Source: Finegoldia magna_J (GTDB lineage: Bacteria > Bacillota > Clostridia > Tissierellales > Peptoniphilaceae). From it: a DNA stretch of 64,000 bases. The number at the start of each line of letters is the position of its first letter. Within the stretch, counting starts at the first letter, position 1. The translations under genes were made by a program, and so were the position numbers. Positions 18,242 through 26,717 of the stretch are shown here, piece after piece. The notes under the pieces are model-generated. The model was not told the origin of the DNA and did no database searches. It saw only the letters and a list, made by a program, of their open reading frames with translations. The stretch spans positions 124,001-188,000 of the forward strand of contig NZ_NDYF01000017.1 in NCBI RefSeq assembly GCF_002243175.1. The letters are read 5' to 3'.

Positions 18242-19165
18242 TTATTTTCTTTTAATAATAACTCTTCTATTAGGCTCATTGCCTTGAGAGAATGTATTCA
18301 CTTTTTCATCGTTTTGAAGATAAGTGTGAATGATTCTTCTTTCGTATGGATTCATAGGTTCAAGCTTGATATCTCTTCCTGTTTGAACAGCCTTATCAGC
18401 TAATCTTCTAGCTAATTTTTGAAGAGATCTCTCTCTTTTGGATCTGTATTGGTTGCAATCCAAAATAACTCTTATATAAGTATCACTGTTTCTATTAGTA
18501 ACCAAGTTTACGATATATTGAAGAGAATCCAATGTTTCTCCCCTTTTTCCTATGATAATTCCGATATCAGATTCTTCTGAACACATAATATTGAACTTAA
18601 TCATATTTCCTTCAGTTCTAGATTCGATATCGCAATCAATTCCCATATCTTCTATCATTTGTTTCAAGAAATTCTTGCTTGTGATGAAAAGTTCGTCGTT
18701 TCTATCAATAGTAACATCAGGTTCAGTATCTTGTTCTTCTTCAGTTTCTTCAGATTTTACAGATTCTTCAGTTTCTTTAACTTCTTCAGCTTCTACTGGT
18801 TTTGCTGTTTCTACTGGTTCTTCTACGATTTCTTCCTTATCATCTTCTGTAGGTTCTGTTTCTTCAACTTCTTCTACAACTTTCTTGTCTTCTATAACTT
18901 TAGTATCTTCTTTTTGTTCTGTTTCAACTGAGTTAGAGTCAGAGTTTAGGATATTCTTCACAAAATCGCCTGTTCCCTTTTCTTTAACATCGTCTTTTAG
19001 TGACACCCTAACGACAGCGTCCTTTGCTCCAAACAAACCCAAAAAACCTTGTTTAGCTTCATTTATAACTTCGATGTTAACTTCGTTTCGATTAGCTTGA
19101 AGCTTATCCAAAGCTTTATTGACACATTCTTCAACAGTCTTCGCACTAATTACTGTGCTTCTCAT
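18242..19165 (-). CDS. khpB: KhpB/Jag RNA-binding protein
   Basis: 307 residues: Jag N-domain (1-52), a long acidic Glu/Val/Thr linker (about 70-155), a KH domain (about 165-230, with IGIIIGKRGETLDSLQY as the GxxG loop) and a C-terminal R3H domain (about 240-305, with PMNPYERRIIH). KhpB binds many RNAs and influences cell elongation and division in Firmicutes. Its start overlaps the yidC stop by 4 bp. The acidic linker is expanded, which varies between genera. Confidence 0.95.
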   Translation of the reverse strand: MRSTVISAKTVEECVNKALDKLQANRNEVNIEVINEAKQGFLGLFGAKDAVVRVSLKDDVKEKGTGDFVKNILNSDSNSVETEQKEDTKVIEDKKVVEEVEETEPTEDDKEEIVEEPVETAKPVEAEEVKETEESVKSEETEEEQDTEPDVTIDRNDELFITSKNFLKQMIEDMGIDCDIESRTEGNMIKFNIMCSEESDIGIIIGKRGETLDSLQYIVNLVTNRNSDTYIRVILDCNQYRSKRERSLQKLARRLADKAVQTGRDIKLEPMNPYERRIIHTYLQNDEKVNTFSQGNEPNRRVIIKRK

Positions 19166-19893
19166 CTAACTTCCTCCGCAACATCTTTTTTGTCTTTATT
19201 TTTAATTATTAACCTTATTAAAACTTCTATAACGTTTGAAAATCCCCAATAAAGGATCAAACCTGAAGCGTATTTGCTTGAAATGAAGAACATAAATATA
19301 GGCATGAAATAAATCATTGATTTGTTCATCATTTCCATTTGATCAGGTTCATTTGACTTCTTATCCTTGTTATTAGTAGGCATACTGATCTTTGCTACTA
19401 AAAATTGAGTGAAAGCATTTATTAAAGGCAATCCAAACAATACTGGATCTGGCTTAGTCAAATCAGGAATCCAGAAGAAATTACGAGCGATCTCGTTGAT
19501 CTTAGACACATTATCAAACATGTACTTTCCTGGTTCTCTCATTACTCTAAATAACGCCAAAACCAAAACCATTTGTAAGATAATTGGCAAACAACCACTT
19601 AAAGGATTGAAATTATACTTTTTGTATAATTCTTGCATCTTTAATTGTTGAGTTTGTGGGTCGTTCTTGTACTTTCTTTGAATTTCCTTCATTTCCGGTT
19701 GCATCAAAGCATTTTGTTCTTGAGTTTTTTGCGTATGAATAGTTACCGGAAGAGTTATAAGCTTATAAATAAGTGTTAATAAAAGAATTGATATCGCAAA
19801 ATACGATATACTTTTAGGTTCACCCATCACATGTGAGATGTTTTCATATATGAACCTAAGAATAGTTCCAAATACATTTGCAATTATTTGCAA
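19162..19893 (-). CDS. yidC: YidC/Oxa1 membrane protein insertase
   Basis: 243 residues with five hydrophobic segments and the family features LITLPVTIHTQKTQEQ and NPLSGCLPIILQMVLVLALFRVM. It inserts proteins into the membrane alone or with SecYEG. There is no lipobox and the N-terminus is short compared with Bacillus SpoIIIJ. Operon order rpmH-rnpA-yidD-yidC-jag is the ancestral one. Confidence 0.95.
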   Translation of the reverse strand: MQIIANVFGTILRFIYENISHVMGEPKSISYFAISILLLTLIYKLITLPVTIHTQKTQEQNALMQPEMKEIQRKYKNDPQTQQLKMQELYKKYNFNPLSGCLPIILQMVLVLALFRVMREPGKYMFDNVSKINEIARNFFWIPDLTKPDPVLFGLPLINAFTQFLVAKISMPTNNKDKKSNEPDQMEMMNKSMIYFMPIFMFFISSKYASGLILYWGFSNVIEVLIRLIIKNKDKKDVAEEVR

Positions 19894-19908
19894 TTCTACA
19901 ACTCCTTT

Positions 19909-20121
19909 TTATTTTAGTGGGTCATATCCGCCTTTTGAAAATGGATTACATCGTAAAATTCGCCAAATAGTAAGCCCTAACGCCTTAAAAAAAGGCTTTT
20001 TCTTGAAAGCCTCCAAAGCATATTGTGAACAAGTTGGATAGTATTTGCACTTCCCATGCCCCAAATACGGCGATATAGCTTTTTGATAAAATTTGATTAA
20101 AAATATCATCACTTTCGACAT
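19909..20121 (-). CDS. yidD: YidD membrane protein insertion efficiency factor
   Basis: 70 residues with the family signature YQKAISPYLG, CKYYPTCSQYALEAF and ILRCNPFSKGGYDPL. YidD assists YidC-dependent insertion at the membrane. It overlaps rnpA by 13 bp and precedes yidC by 15 bp. Confidence 0.95.
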   Translation of the reverse strand: MSKVMIFLIKFYQKAISPYLGHGKCKYYPTCSQYALEAFKKKPFFKALGLTIWRILRCNPFSKGGYDPLK

Positions 20122-20450
20122 TTTTTATTCGATGCCTTTCTACAAACGTGCAATAATGCAGATTCTAGCTGTTTGTAAGTTAAGTCTTCAGTGTTTTTCT
20201 TCGGGATAATAACCATATCCAAGCCCTTGTCAAACTCAGAGAAATTAAGCCTTACAATCTCTCTCAGTTTCCTCTTGATTCTGTTTCTTTCAACGGCATT
20301 GCCGTACTTTTTAGTAACAGAGAATCCGATTCGAGTTCCTTTTTTTGAATTGTACACTACCAAAGAGAAGTTTCTATTATAATAAGTCTTTCCCCTCTTG
20401 TAGACAACATTGTATTCCCTGTTATCTCTTAACCTTACACTTTTATCCAT
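20109..20450 (-). CDS. rnpA: Ribonuclease P protein component
   Basis: 113 residues with the RnpA RNR motif region (GNAVERNRIKRKLREIVR) near residues 52-69 and an N-terminal RLRDNREYNVVYKRGK. It binds the RNase P RNA and helps mature tRNA 5' ends. Located directly downstream of rpmH as in most bacteria. Confidence 0.96.
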   Translation of the reverse strand: MDKSVRLRDNREYNVVYKRGKTYYNRNFSLVVYNSKKGTRIGFSVTKKYGNAVERNRIKRKLREIVRLNFSEFDKGLDMVIIPKKNTEDLTYKQLESALLHVCRKASNKKCRK

Positions 20451-20461
20451 AATAAATTAAA

Positions 20462-20480
20462 GGCCACAATGAATGTGACC
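20462..20480 (-). other. Hairpin in the rpmH-rnpA spacer
   Basis: Minus-strand GGTCACA and TGTGGCC pair (one G-U) around five bases, followed by TTTAATTTATT. It may be a partial terminator or processing site that lowers rnpA expression relative to rpmH; the T-run is imperfect. Confidence 0.5.
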
Positions 20481-20614
20481 TAAGCTGATAATACTTTTCT
20501 ACCTTTTCTTCTTCTAGCCTTTAAAACAGCTCTTCCACCTCTAGTAGCCATTCTACTTCTAAATCCGTGGTCTTTTTTTCTTTTTCTGTTATTTGGTTGA
20601 TAAGTTCTTTTCAT
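20480..20614 (-). CDS. rpmH: 50S ribosomal protein L34
   Basis: 44 residues, MKRTYQPNNRKRKKDHGF then RSRMATRGGRAVLKARRRKG and a short tail: unmistakable L34. ATG 20614 is preceded by AGGAGGTG. It heads the rnpA-yidD-yidC-jag operon and is driven by a consensus promoter. Confidence 0.98.
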   Translation of the reverse strand: MKRTYQPNNRKRKKDHGFRSRMATRGGRAVLKARRRKGRKVLSA

Positions 20615-20670
20615 CAATCGCACCTCCTAGTATAAAATAAAGGACTTTTGCCTATAAAAACACTACTCCA

Positions 20671-20699
20671 ATTATACTTATGACAATAACAATTGTCAA
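20671..20699 (-). promoter_or_regulatory. Consensus promoter of the rpmH operon
   Basis: Minus-strand TTGACA (20699-20694), 17-bp spacer and TATAAT (20676-20671), about 57 bp before the rpmH start; perfect match to sigma-A consensus. Confidence 0.85.
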
Positions 20700-20751
20700 G
20701 CTTTTTTGTTGACAAATACCAATTAATCGCCAAAAATAATTTAATTATTAC

Positions 20752-20817
20752 ATATCAAAAATATTTGATGTATTGCGTGAAAAATGATATAATTGATATA
20801 TCAAAAATATTTGATGT
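20752..20817 (+). promoter_or_regulatory. arsR promoter with two ArsR operators
   Basis: An identical 20-bp imperfect palindrome with core ATCAAAAATATTTGAT occurs at 20752-20771 and 20798-20817. TTGATG (20765-20770), 17-bp spacer and TATAAT (20788-20793) form the promoter: the first operator covers the -35 and the second covers the transcription start, an arrangement expected for ArsR repression. Confidence 0.8.
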
Positions 20818-20828
20818 GAGGTAATAAA

Positions 20829-21101
20829 ATGGATAACAAACAAATAGCAAACACATTTAAAGCATTGAGCGATGAAAAAAGAATAGATATTTTACAATTG
20901 TTAAAAAATGGAGAACAATGCGCATGTGTACTTTTAGAAAAACTGAACTTAACACAATCAGGATTGTCTTATCATATGAAGATACTTACAAATTCAAAAA
21001 TAATAGAATCTAGACAAGAAGGAAAATGGACGTATTACAAAATTTCAGAAAAACAATGTCACAATCTAGCTAATCTATTAATAGAAATCACGAAGTTATA
21101 A
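20829..21101 (+). CDS. arsR: ArsR family winged-helix metalloregulator
   Basis: 90 residues. An N-terminal FKALSDEKRIDILQLL helix is followed by CACVLLEKLNLTQSGLSYHMKIL, where the CxC at residues 32-34 corresponds to the As(III)/Sb(III) site in the recognition helix region of ArsR. It probably represses its own operon and releases DNA on arsenite or antimonite. GAGG ribosome site upstream; 22 bp separate it from the methyltransferase. Some ArsR-family members sense other metals, so the inducer is inferred. Confidence 0.9.
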   Translation: MDNKQIANTFKALSDEKRIDILQLLKNGEQCACVLLEKLNLTQSGLSYHMKILTNSKIIESRQEGKWTYYKISEKQCHNLANLLIEITKL

Positions 21102-21123
21102 GATTTTAAAGAAAGGACAATAA

Positions 21124-21885
21124 ATGAACAAACAATACACAGACGAAGAAATAAGACAACAAGTAACAAATTTCTACGATAACATAGCAGTAGGTAAGAC
21201 GAGCACAGAAGTAAACTCAATAGACTTATACAAATCCTTAGGTTACGATCCTAAATTACTAGAAAAAATCCCTGAAGAAGTGTCATCAGGACTATCTTGT
21301 GGAAATCCACTTGATAACCTAGTATTAAAAGACACCGACACACTACTAGATTTGGGGTGTGGAATGGGATTAGATGTATTCATGGCAAGAATAACATATC
21401 CTAATTCCAATACAATTTATGGAATGGATAGGCTGGAGTCTATGATACAAAAAGCTAGTAAAGTAAGAGATAAAAAAGGATTCAAAAATATTGAATTTGT
21501 TCAAGGAGAACTCATCGACATGCCATTTGAAGATAACTCCATCGACAAAATCATCAGTAACTGTGTAATAAATCTTGAGCCTAACAAACAAAAAGTCTAC
21601 GAAGAAATCCATCGAATCCTCAAACCAAATGGAATGTTTATAATCAGTGACATAACACTGAAAAAACAACTAAACGATGACATACTATCATTGGATAATA
21701 TTTACGGATCGTGAGTTGGGGGAGCTCTTCTGGAAGAAGATGTAAAAGAAATCATTAAAAAAGCAGGATTTACAAATTTCTTTGCAAAAAGTGAGGAAGT
21801 CACAGACCCGTATGCCAAAAAATGGGGATATGGACTTAAAATAAAAGAATTCATTCAAGAAACTATGTTCATAGGAAATAAATAA
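21124..21885 (+). CDS. arsM: Arsenite methyltransferase ArsM, probable selenoprotein (in-frame UGA as Sec197)
   Basis: 196 codons run to TGA at 21712-21714; the same frame then continues 56 codons to TAA at 21883-21885, giving 253 residues. Features: Cys59 in GLSCGNP, SAM motif LDLGCG (75-80), Cys147 in SNCVINL and, after the UGA, VGGALLEEDVKEIIKKAGF. In ArsM/AS3MT the third arsenic-binding cysteine sits in a G-x-C-x-GGAL context, so the UGA occupies exactly that position. A TCTTCT/AGAAGA hairpin with GGA loop follows 17 nt after the UGA, as in bacterial SECIS elements. Without readthrough the protein lacks its C-terminus. The enzyme methylates As(III) using SAM and thiols. Co-transcribed with arsR. 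Confidence 0.75.
21712..21742 (+). promoter_or_regulatory. Putative bacterial SECIS element
   Basis: Hairpin TCTTCT (21726-21731), loop GGA (21732-21734), AGAAGA (21735-21740). Loop begins 17 nt after the UGA and starts with G, within the usual 16-37 nt window for bSECIS. The lower stem is weak by eye. Confidence 0.55.
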
Positions 21886-21891
21886 ATAACG

Positions 21892-21930
21892 AACACCAAC
21901 ATTTTCAAATAAGAATGTTGGTGTTTTTTT
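21892..21930 (+). terminator. Terminator of the arsR-arsM operon
   Basis: AACACCAACATT and AATGTTGGTGTT form a 12-bp perfect stem with a ten-base loop and a run of T. It follows the TAA at 21885 but lies 180 bp beyond the UGA, which supports translation through the UGA. Confidence 0.9.
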
Positions 21931-21939
21931 ATAAAATTT

Positions 21940-22370
21940 CCACAAAACAGTAAAAATTGTGGATAACTTTTATCCACAATTCATTCTAAATTTAAAATAT
22001 TAAACTCCTTTTGGGGATAAGTTATCGCAAACACAAAACCATTTATCAAAATTTTCAATAAATTTGTAATAAAAGATATGATTTGCTATAATTAAAGTAT
22101 CAAAAAGTATGAAAAGTACGCATTTATTAACAAATTGTGGGTAAGTTGTGGATAATATGTGAATTCTTGTTTTAAAACTTCACGAATTTGCTGTATATTC
22201 TAATTTAATATCCACAATTATTTTTCTATAAATTGATGTGGATAAGTTGTGCAAATGTGAATAAATTATATATTTTTTTTGTTTAAATTGGAAAATAGCT
22301 ATTTGTTCAATGTGGATAACTCATCATTTTGTGGATAAACTTGTTGATAAGTAAAAAAACGAGGTGAAAA
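21940..22370 (+). other. oriC: Chromosomal replication origin, upstream half (oriC)
   Basis: This gene-free stretch holds perfect DnaA boxes (TGTGGATAA or its complement) at 21959-21967, 21970-21978 (inverted pair), 22147-22155, 22237-22245, 22311-22319 and 22330-22338, plus degenerate boxes. AT-rich tracts at about 22,055-22,100 and 22,262-22,290 are candidate unwinding regions. Position just upstream of dnaA fits Firmicutes origins. Confidence 0.9.
22064..22092 (+). promoter_or_regulatory. Probable dnaA promoter
   Basis: TTGTAA (22064-22069), 17-bp spacer, TATAAT (22087-22092). Lies among the DnaA boxes, so autoregulation by DnaA is likely. Confidence 0.65.
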
Positions 22371-23816
22371 ATGACCGACAAAGATGAACTCTGGTTAAAA
22401 ATATCTAACACATTTAAGCAGGAAATGTCTGATTTGAACTTCAACACATGGATTGCTCCATTAAAACCTCTTTATTTAACAAATACTGAATTTATTTTGC
22501 TTTCTCCAAATAGATTTACCAAAAAAACAATCTATAACAAATACTACGACGATATCCAAAAATACTTGGATTTCATCAGTAATGTCAAGAGAAAAGTAGT
22601 CATCATAGACCGTTATGAAATGGATAATTACAAAGACGAAAATATAATTCAAAACCAAAACATAGATGGTCAACGATCCATTCTAGTAAGTGAAGAAGTA
22701 GCAGAAGATGAAAAATACACTGTAGAAGACAAAAAACCTGAAACAAAACTACCAGAAGAAAAAACTGATTTGAGCCCTTACGGCAAGAATTTAATCAGCA
22801 AATACAAATTCGATACATTTGTAAAAGGAAAAAACAACGAACTAGCATTAGCCGCAGCACTTGCAGTCGCACAAAACCCAGCCACAGCATACAATCCATT
22901 GTTTATTCATGGAAAAGCAGGATTGGGTAAGACTCACTTGATGCATGCCATTGCTCATGAAATACTTAAAAATAACCCAAAAGCTAGGGTTATTTACACT
23001 ACTAGTGAATCATTTACAAACGAACTTATATCTTCAATAGGGGATAAATCTACGAAAAAGAATTCACAATTTAGACAAAAATACCGAAATATAGACGTAC
23101 TATTAATTGACGATATTCAATTTATAGCAGGAAAACAAGGTACACAAGAGGAGTTTTTCCACACATTCAACGAATTGTACAACCACAACAAGCAAATCAT
23201 ACTTTCCAGTGATAGACCTCCAAAAGAGATTAAAACATTGGAAGAGAGGTTAGTGTCGCGTTTTGAGTGGGGATTAATGGCAGACATTCAACCACCAGAT
23301 TACGAAACACGTGTGGCTATTATAAACGAGTATTTAGATAGAAATAATACATCACTTACCCCAGAAATAATCGATTATATCGCTATGAATGTCAAAAGCA
23401 ATATACGTGAGTTGGAAGGGGCAGTAATGAATGTCGTAGGTCAAAAGACTCTGATAGGAGATGGCAACATTACATTAGATTTGGCAAAAAATGTTCTAAA
23501 ACAACTTATCGCAGACACTCAATTAAGACCTGTAACTATAGATTTAATCATTGAGAGTGTGTGTGATAGATACAATGTAAGTCAAGATGATTTGCTTTCA
23601 AAAAAGAGATCCAAACAAATCGCATATCCAAGGCAAATAGCAATGTATGTGTCCAGAAAATTATTGGATATTTCTTTGGTTAGTATTGCTTCAAGTTTTG
23701 GCAAAGATCACTCAACAGTAATGCATGGAATCAAGAAAATTGAGAATGATATCAAAAAAAGTTCAGAATTTGATGAAGAAATTGATAACCTAATCAACTA
23801 CATTCAAAATTCTTAA
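22371..23816 (+). CDS. dnaA: Chromosomal replication initiator DnaA
   Basis: 481 residues: domain I (1-85), variable linker (about 86-135), AAA+ domain with Walker A GKAGLGKT (181-188) and Walker B LLIDDIQF, arginine-containing LEERLVSRFEWG, and domain IV with the DnaA signature DHSTVMHGIKKI near the C-terminus. It binds the TTATCCACA boxes on both sides of its gene and opens the origin. ATG 22371 follows GAGGTG. Confidence 0.98.
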   Translation: MTDKDELWLKISNTFKQEMSDLNFNTWIAPLKPLYLTNTEFILLSPNRFTKKTIYNKYYDDIQKYLDFISNVKRKVVIIDRYEMDNYKDENIIQNQNIDGQRSILVSEEVAEDEKYTVEDKKPETKLPEEKTDLSPYGKNLISKYKFDTFVKGKNNELALAAALAVAQNPATAYNPLFIHGKAGLGKTHLMHAIAHEILKNNPKARVIYTTSESFTNELISSIGDKSTKKNSQFRQKYRNIDVLLIDDIQFIAGKQGTQEEFFHTFNELYNHNKQIILSSDRPPKEIKTLEERLVSRFEWGLMADIQPPDYETRVAIINEYLDRNNTSLTPEIIDYIAMNVKSNIRELEGAVMNVVGQKTLIGDGNITLDLAKNVLKQLIADTQLRPVTIDLIIESVCDRYNVSQDDLLSKKRSKQIAYPRQIAMYVSRKLLDISLVSIASSFGKDHSTVMHGIKKIENDIKKSSEFDEEIDNLINYIQNS

Positions 23817-24103
23817 TTTATTAAACTTTATGATTGTGGATAAGTTTATTTTAGAGTTTTCTATCCACAATTTAATATTAATAACTATGTGGATAAGTTG
23901 TTGATAACTTTAAAGTGATAAACTAAAATTGTAAAAAGTTGATAATGTTGATAATCGCACAGCTTGTGCCAATTATATACACATCGTTATCAATATATAA
24001 AACACCACAAATTACAAACAAACTAGAGTTATCCACAATACAAACAGCCCTACTACTACTATTACTAACTATTATTATTATTTGTATAAACGAAAGGTAA
24101 AAT
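23817..24103 (+). other. Second DnaA-box cluster (dnaA-dnaN spacer)
   Basis: The 287-bp spacer carries perfect DnaA boxes at 23835-23843, 23888-23896 and 24029-24037 and a one-mismatch box at 23861. The layout resembles the bipartite origin of Bacillus, with dnaA between two box clusters. Confidence 0.8.
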
Positions 24104-25207
24104 ATGAAATTAAAAATATCGCAAAAAGAATTACTTAAACATATCAATATTGCGCAAAAAGCGGTGTCATCTAGAACGACTATTCAGATATTAGAAGGAA
24201 TTTTGTTCATCGCAGAAGAAAATTGTCTTAGACTTGTTGCTACGGATTTGGAACTTATTGTGGATACTAGAGCAAATTGTGAAATCTACGAAAAAGGTCA
24301 AATTGTAATTAATTCATCAATGATAGGAAATATCATTAGAAAACTTCCTGACGATGATATTTATATTGAAGTGGACGATAATAATATCAATATTAAATGT
24401 TTGTCTACGGAATTTAACATTCAAGGTCAAGATTCAAACGAATTTCCATCTCTTCCTTATATAGATAAGGATGTTAAATTGACTTTGGAACAATCTGAAC
24501 TCAGAGATTCCATCAGAAAAACATCATTTGCAACAAGTATGGACCAAACAAGACCAGATTTGACAGGTGTTTTGTTCAATATTATGAACGATAGGATTGA
24601 ATTTGTGGCCTTAGATGGTTACAGAGTTTCACTTGATTGTATGAGTAATGTGAGTGAGTTTGAAATGAAGGCTATTGTTCCAGCGAGAGCTTTGAATGAA
24701 GTTTACAAGATTTTGGAAGAAGGGGAAATAACTCTTAACATTATTACTGGAAATATTATTTTCAAATTGGAAAACACTGATGTTTATTCTAGATTAATCG
24801 ATGGTCAATATATCGATTACAATCAAGTTATGAAACAAGATTTTTCGACTGTCGTTACTATAGAAAAGAGAGCTTTGCAAATGGCATTGGAAAGAGCGTC
24901 TTTGATGGCAAAAGAAGACAAGGCAAACTTGGTTAAGCTTGATTTTTCTGGAAATGAATTGCATATTTCATCTAATACTGATATTGGTAAGGTCGATGAG
25001 TATGTGAAGTGCGAAATCGGTGGAGAAGATTTGAAGATTGCTTTTAATGCTAAGTATTTGTTAGATGGCTTGAAGGTTATTGATGATGACGATATTACTT
25101 TGAATATGAGTGGAAGTCTAAGACCGATGGTGTTTAAGCCATTGAACGATACCAATTACACTTATCTTGTCCTTCCGGTAAAACTTGCAGGAGGTAATAA
25201 TGATTAG
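24104..25207 (+). CDS. dnaN: DNA polymerase III beta subunit (sliding clamp)
   Basis: 367 residues with three clamp domains; MKLKISQKELLKHINIAQKAVSSR-type start and conserved end YTYLVLPVK. The ring tethers replicative polymerase to DNA. First gene of a long plus-strand operon; its 3' end overlaps rlbA by 8 bp. Confidence 0.97.
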   Translation: MKLKISQKELLKHINIAQKAVSSRTTIQILEGILFIAEENCLRLVATDLELIVDTRANCEIYEKGQIVINSSMIGNIIRKLPDDDIYIEVDDNNINIKCLSTEFNIQGQDSNEFPSLPYIDKDVKLTLEQSELRDSIRKTSFATSMDQTRPDLTGVLFNIMNDRIEFVALDGYRVSLDCMSNVSEFEMKAIVPARALNEVYKILEEGEITLNIITGNIIFKLENTDVYSRLIDGQYIDYNQVMKQDFSTVVTIEKRALQMALERASLMAKEDKANLVKLDFSGNELHISSNTDIGKVDEYVKCEIGGEDLKIAFNAKYLLDGLKVIDDDDITLNMSGSLRPMVFKPLNDTNYTYLVLPVKLAGGNND

Positions 25208-25406
25208 TGTTAAAATTGAGTCTGAATTTATAAAATTGGAACAGTTTCTAAAATTCGCATCCATCGCACAAACAGGTGGCATAGCGAAAGAACTTATTAA
25301 AGAATCCATGGTTAAGGTAAATGACGAGGTTGAAACAAGACGCGGCAAGAAGCTTTATCCAGGAGATGTTGTGGAATTTGAAGGAGAGAAATACGTAGTC
25401 GAGTAA
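25200..25406 (+). CDS. rlbA: S4-domain RNA-binding protein RlbA/YaaA
   Basis: 68 residues from ATG 25200, which has AGGAGG seven bases upstream; an upstream in-frame start at 25185 is less likely. LEQFLKFASIAQTGGIAKELI then VKVNDEVETRRGKKLYPGDVVEF is the S4-like fold of YaaA, always found between dnaN and recF. Suggested to bind large-subunit rRNA during assembly. Confidence 0.93.
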   Translation: MISVKIESEFIKLEQFLKFASIAQTGGIAKELIKESMVKVNDEVETRRGKKLYPGDVVEFEGEKYVVE

Positions 25407-26473
25407 TGATCGTTCAAAAATTAAAATTATATAATTACAGGAATTTCTGTGAAATAGAATTGGATTTTTGTGATGGTCTGAATCTGATTGTAGGCAGAAA
25501 TGCCTCAGGTAAGACTAATATTTTGGAAGCTATTAATGTAGCTTTGAAGGGAAAAAGTTTCAAAACCAACACCAATTCTCACTTGATTAAATTCGGTGAA
25601 GATGAGGCTCGTATTGTAATGGATGTCTACGATGATGGTTTTGAGGATAAGATAGATATTACTATTAAAAGTAACGAAAAGATACTCAATGTGAATGAAG
25701 CTTTTGTGAATACTATTAAAGAATACAATGAGTATTTTGAGTGTATTGTGTTTACGCCAGATGATTTGAAGATAGTAAAAGAATCGAAATCTTTGAGAAG
25801 AAAATTCTTGGATGAGTCCATAAGTGGTGTGGATAACTATTATAGGACTGTTTTGAAACAGTACAATCAAGTGTTGGATGAGAGAAATAAGCTGATTAAA
25901 AACCACAGGTACAATTCGTATTTTAATGAACAGTTAAAGGCTTTGAATATTCAATTGGCAGACACGGGCTCATATATTATGCACAAGAGAAAAAGTTATG
26001 TCGAAAGGCTTCATCTTATCGCAAAAAACGTGTGCTCAAATTTGAGTGATGAGAATGATAAGCTGGACATGGAAAATAATTTTTCGATAGAATATGTAGA
26101 GGATATGACTAATCAAAAGAATACTTATTACAAGAGTTTGGTAGATATTTTGGATAAGGATTTGGAAAATAAGCAAACTAATTTAGGTATCCATCGTGAT
26201 GATTTGGATATTTTAATCAACGACAAATCGGCTAAGTTTTTTGCATCTCAAGCTCAGGTGAGAACTGCTATTTTATCGATGAAGCTTGCACAATTGGATT
26301 TGAGTAGATTTTATAATGATAGATTGCCAATTATTTTGTTAGATGATGTGTTCAGTGAACTTGACGATTACAGAATCAACTACATCATCAGATATATCAA
26401 GGATTTTCAAGCTTTTCTGACGACTTCAGAAAGAGCTCCAGAAGGGTTGTACACGATAAAAATAGGTGAATGA
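25406..26473 (+). CDS. recF: DNA replication and repair protein RecF
   Basis: 355 residues: Walker A GRNASGKTN (about 31-39), SMC-like coiled region and C-terminal LPIILLDDVFSELDDYR with Walker B. Loads RecA at gaps with RecOR. Start shares a base with the rlbA stop. SRSG-type signature is represented by SQAQVRTAILSMKLAQL. Confidence 0.96.
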   Translation: MIVQKLKLYNYRNFCEIELDFCDGLNLIVGRNASGKTNILEAINVALKGKSFKTNTNSHLIKFGEDEARIVMDVYDDGFEDKIDITIKSNEKILNVNEAFVNTIKEYNEYFECIVFTPDDLKIVKESKSLRRKFLDESISGVDNYYRTVLKQYNQVLDERNKLIKNHRYNSYFNEQLKALNIQLADTGSYIMHKRKSYVERLHLIAKNVCSNLSDENDKLDMENNFSIEYVEDMTNQKNTYYKSLVDILDKDLENKQTNLGIHRDDLDILINDKSAKFFASQAQVRTAILSMKLAQLDLSRFYNDRLPIILLDDVFSELDDYRINYIIRYIKDFQAFLTTSERAPEGLYTIKIGE

Positions 26474-26474
26474 T

Positions 26475-26717
26475 ATGTATTTGGATATTGGCAACAACAC
26501 ATTAATTGATGAAAATGAGATTATAGCAGTGGTTAATGTCTCGGACAAATTCTTCACAGACTTTAAGAAGAATGATTTGGATTACACGAAAAACGTAGAA
26601 TTTGTGAATGAAGATGAGGACATCACTATAAGGTCTATAGTCATAACTAATAGAGGAGTTTACAAGTCAAATATCAGTGGGAATTATTTGATGAATAACT
26701 TTATGAAAGGAATATAA
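26475..26717 (+). CDS. remB: RemB/DUF370-like regulator
   Basis: 80 residues from ATG 26475, which has AGGTGA five bases upstream; GTG 26466 is an alternative. MYLDIGNNTLIDENEIIAVVN resembles the N-terminus of RemB (YaaB), which occupies the recF-gyrB gap in Bacillus. RemA/RemB proteins are DNA-binding regulators of matrix genes there; the role here is unknown. Overlaps gyrB start by one base. Confidence 0.75.
   Translation: MYLDIGNNTLIDENEIIAVVNVSDKFFTDFKKNDLDYTKNVEFVNEDEDITIRSIVITNRGVYKSNISGNYLMNNFMKGI

Noticed and set aside
18552..19100. 182-codon plus-strand open frame opposite jag
   Set aside because: Ser/Thr-rich mirror of the Glu/Asp-rich jag linker; jag has clear domains and operon context.
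21688..21945. 85-codon minus-strand frame opposite the arsM 3' end
   Set aside because: Antisense shadow starting within the terminator; the plus-strand frame after the UGA has clear ArsM homology.
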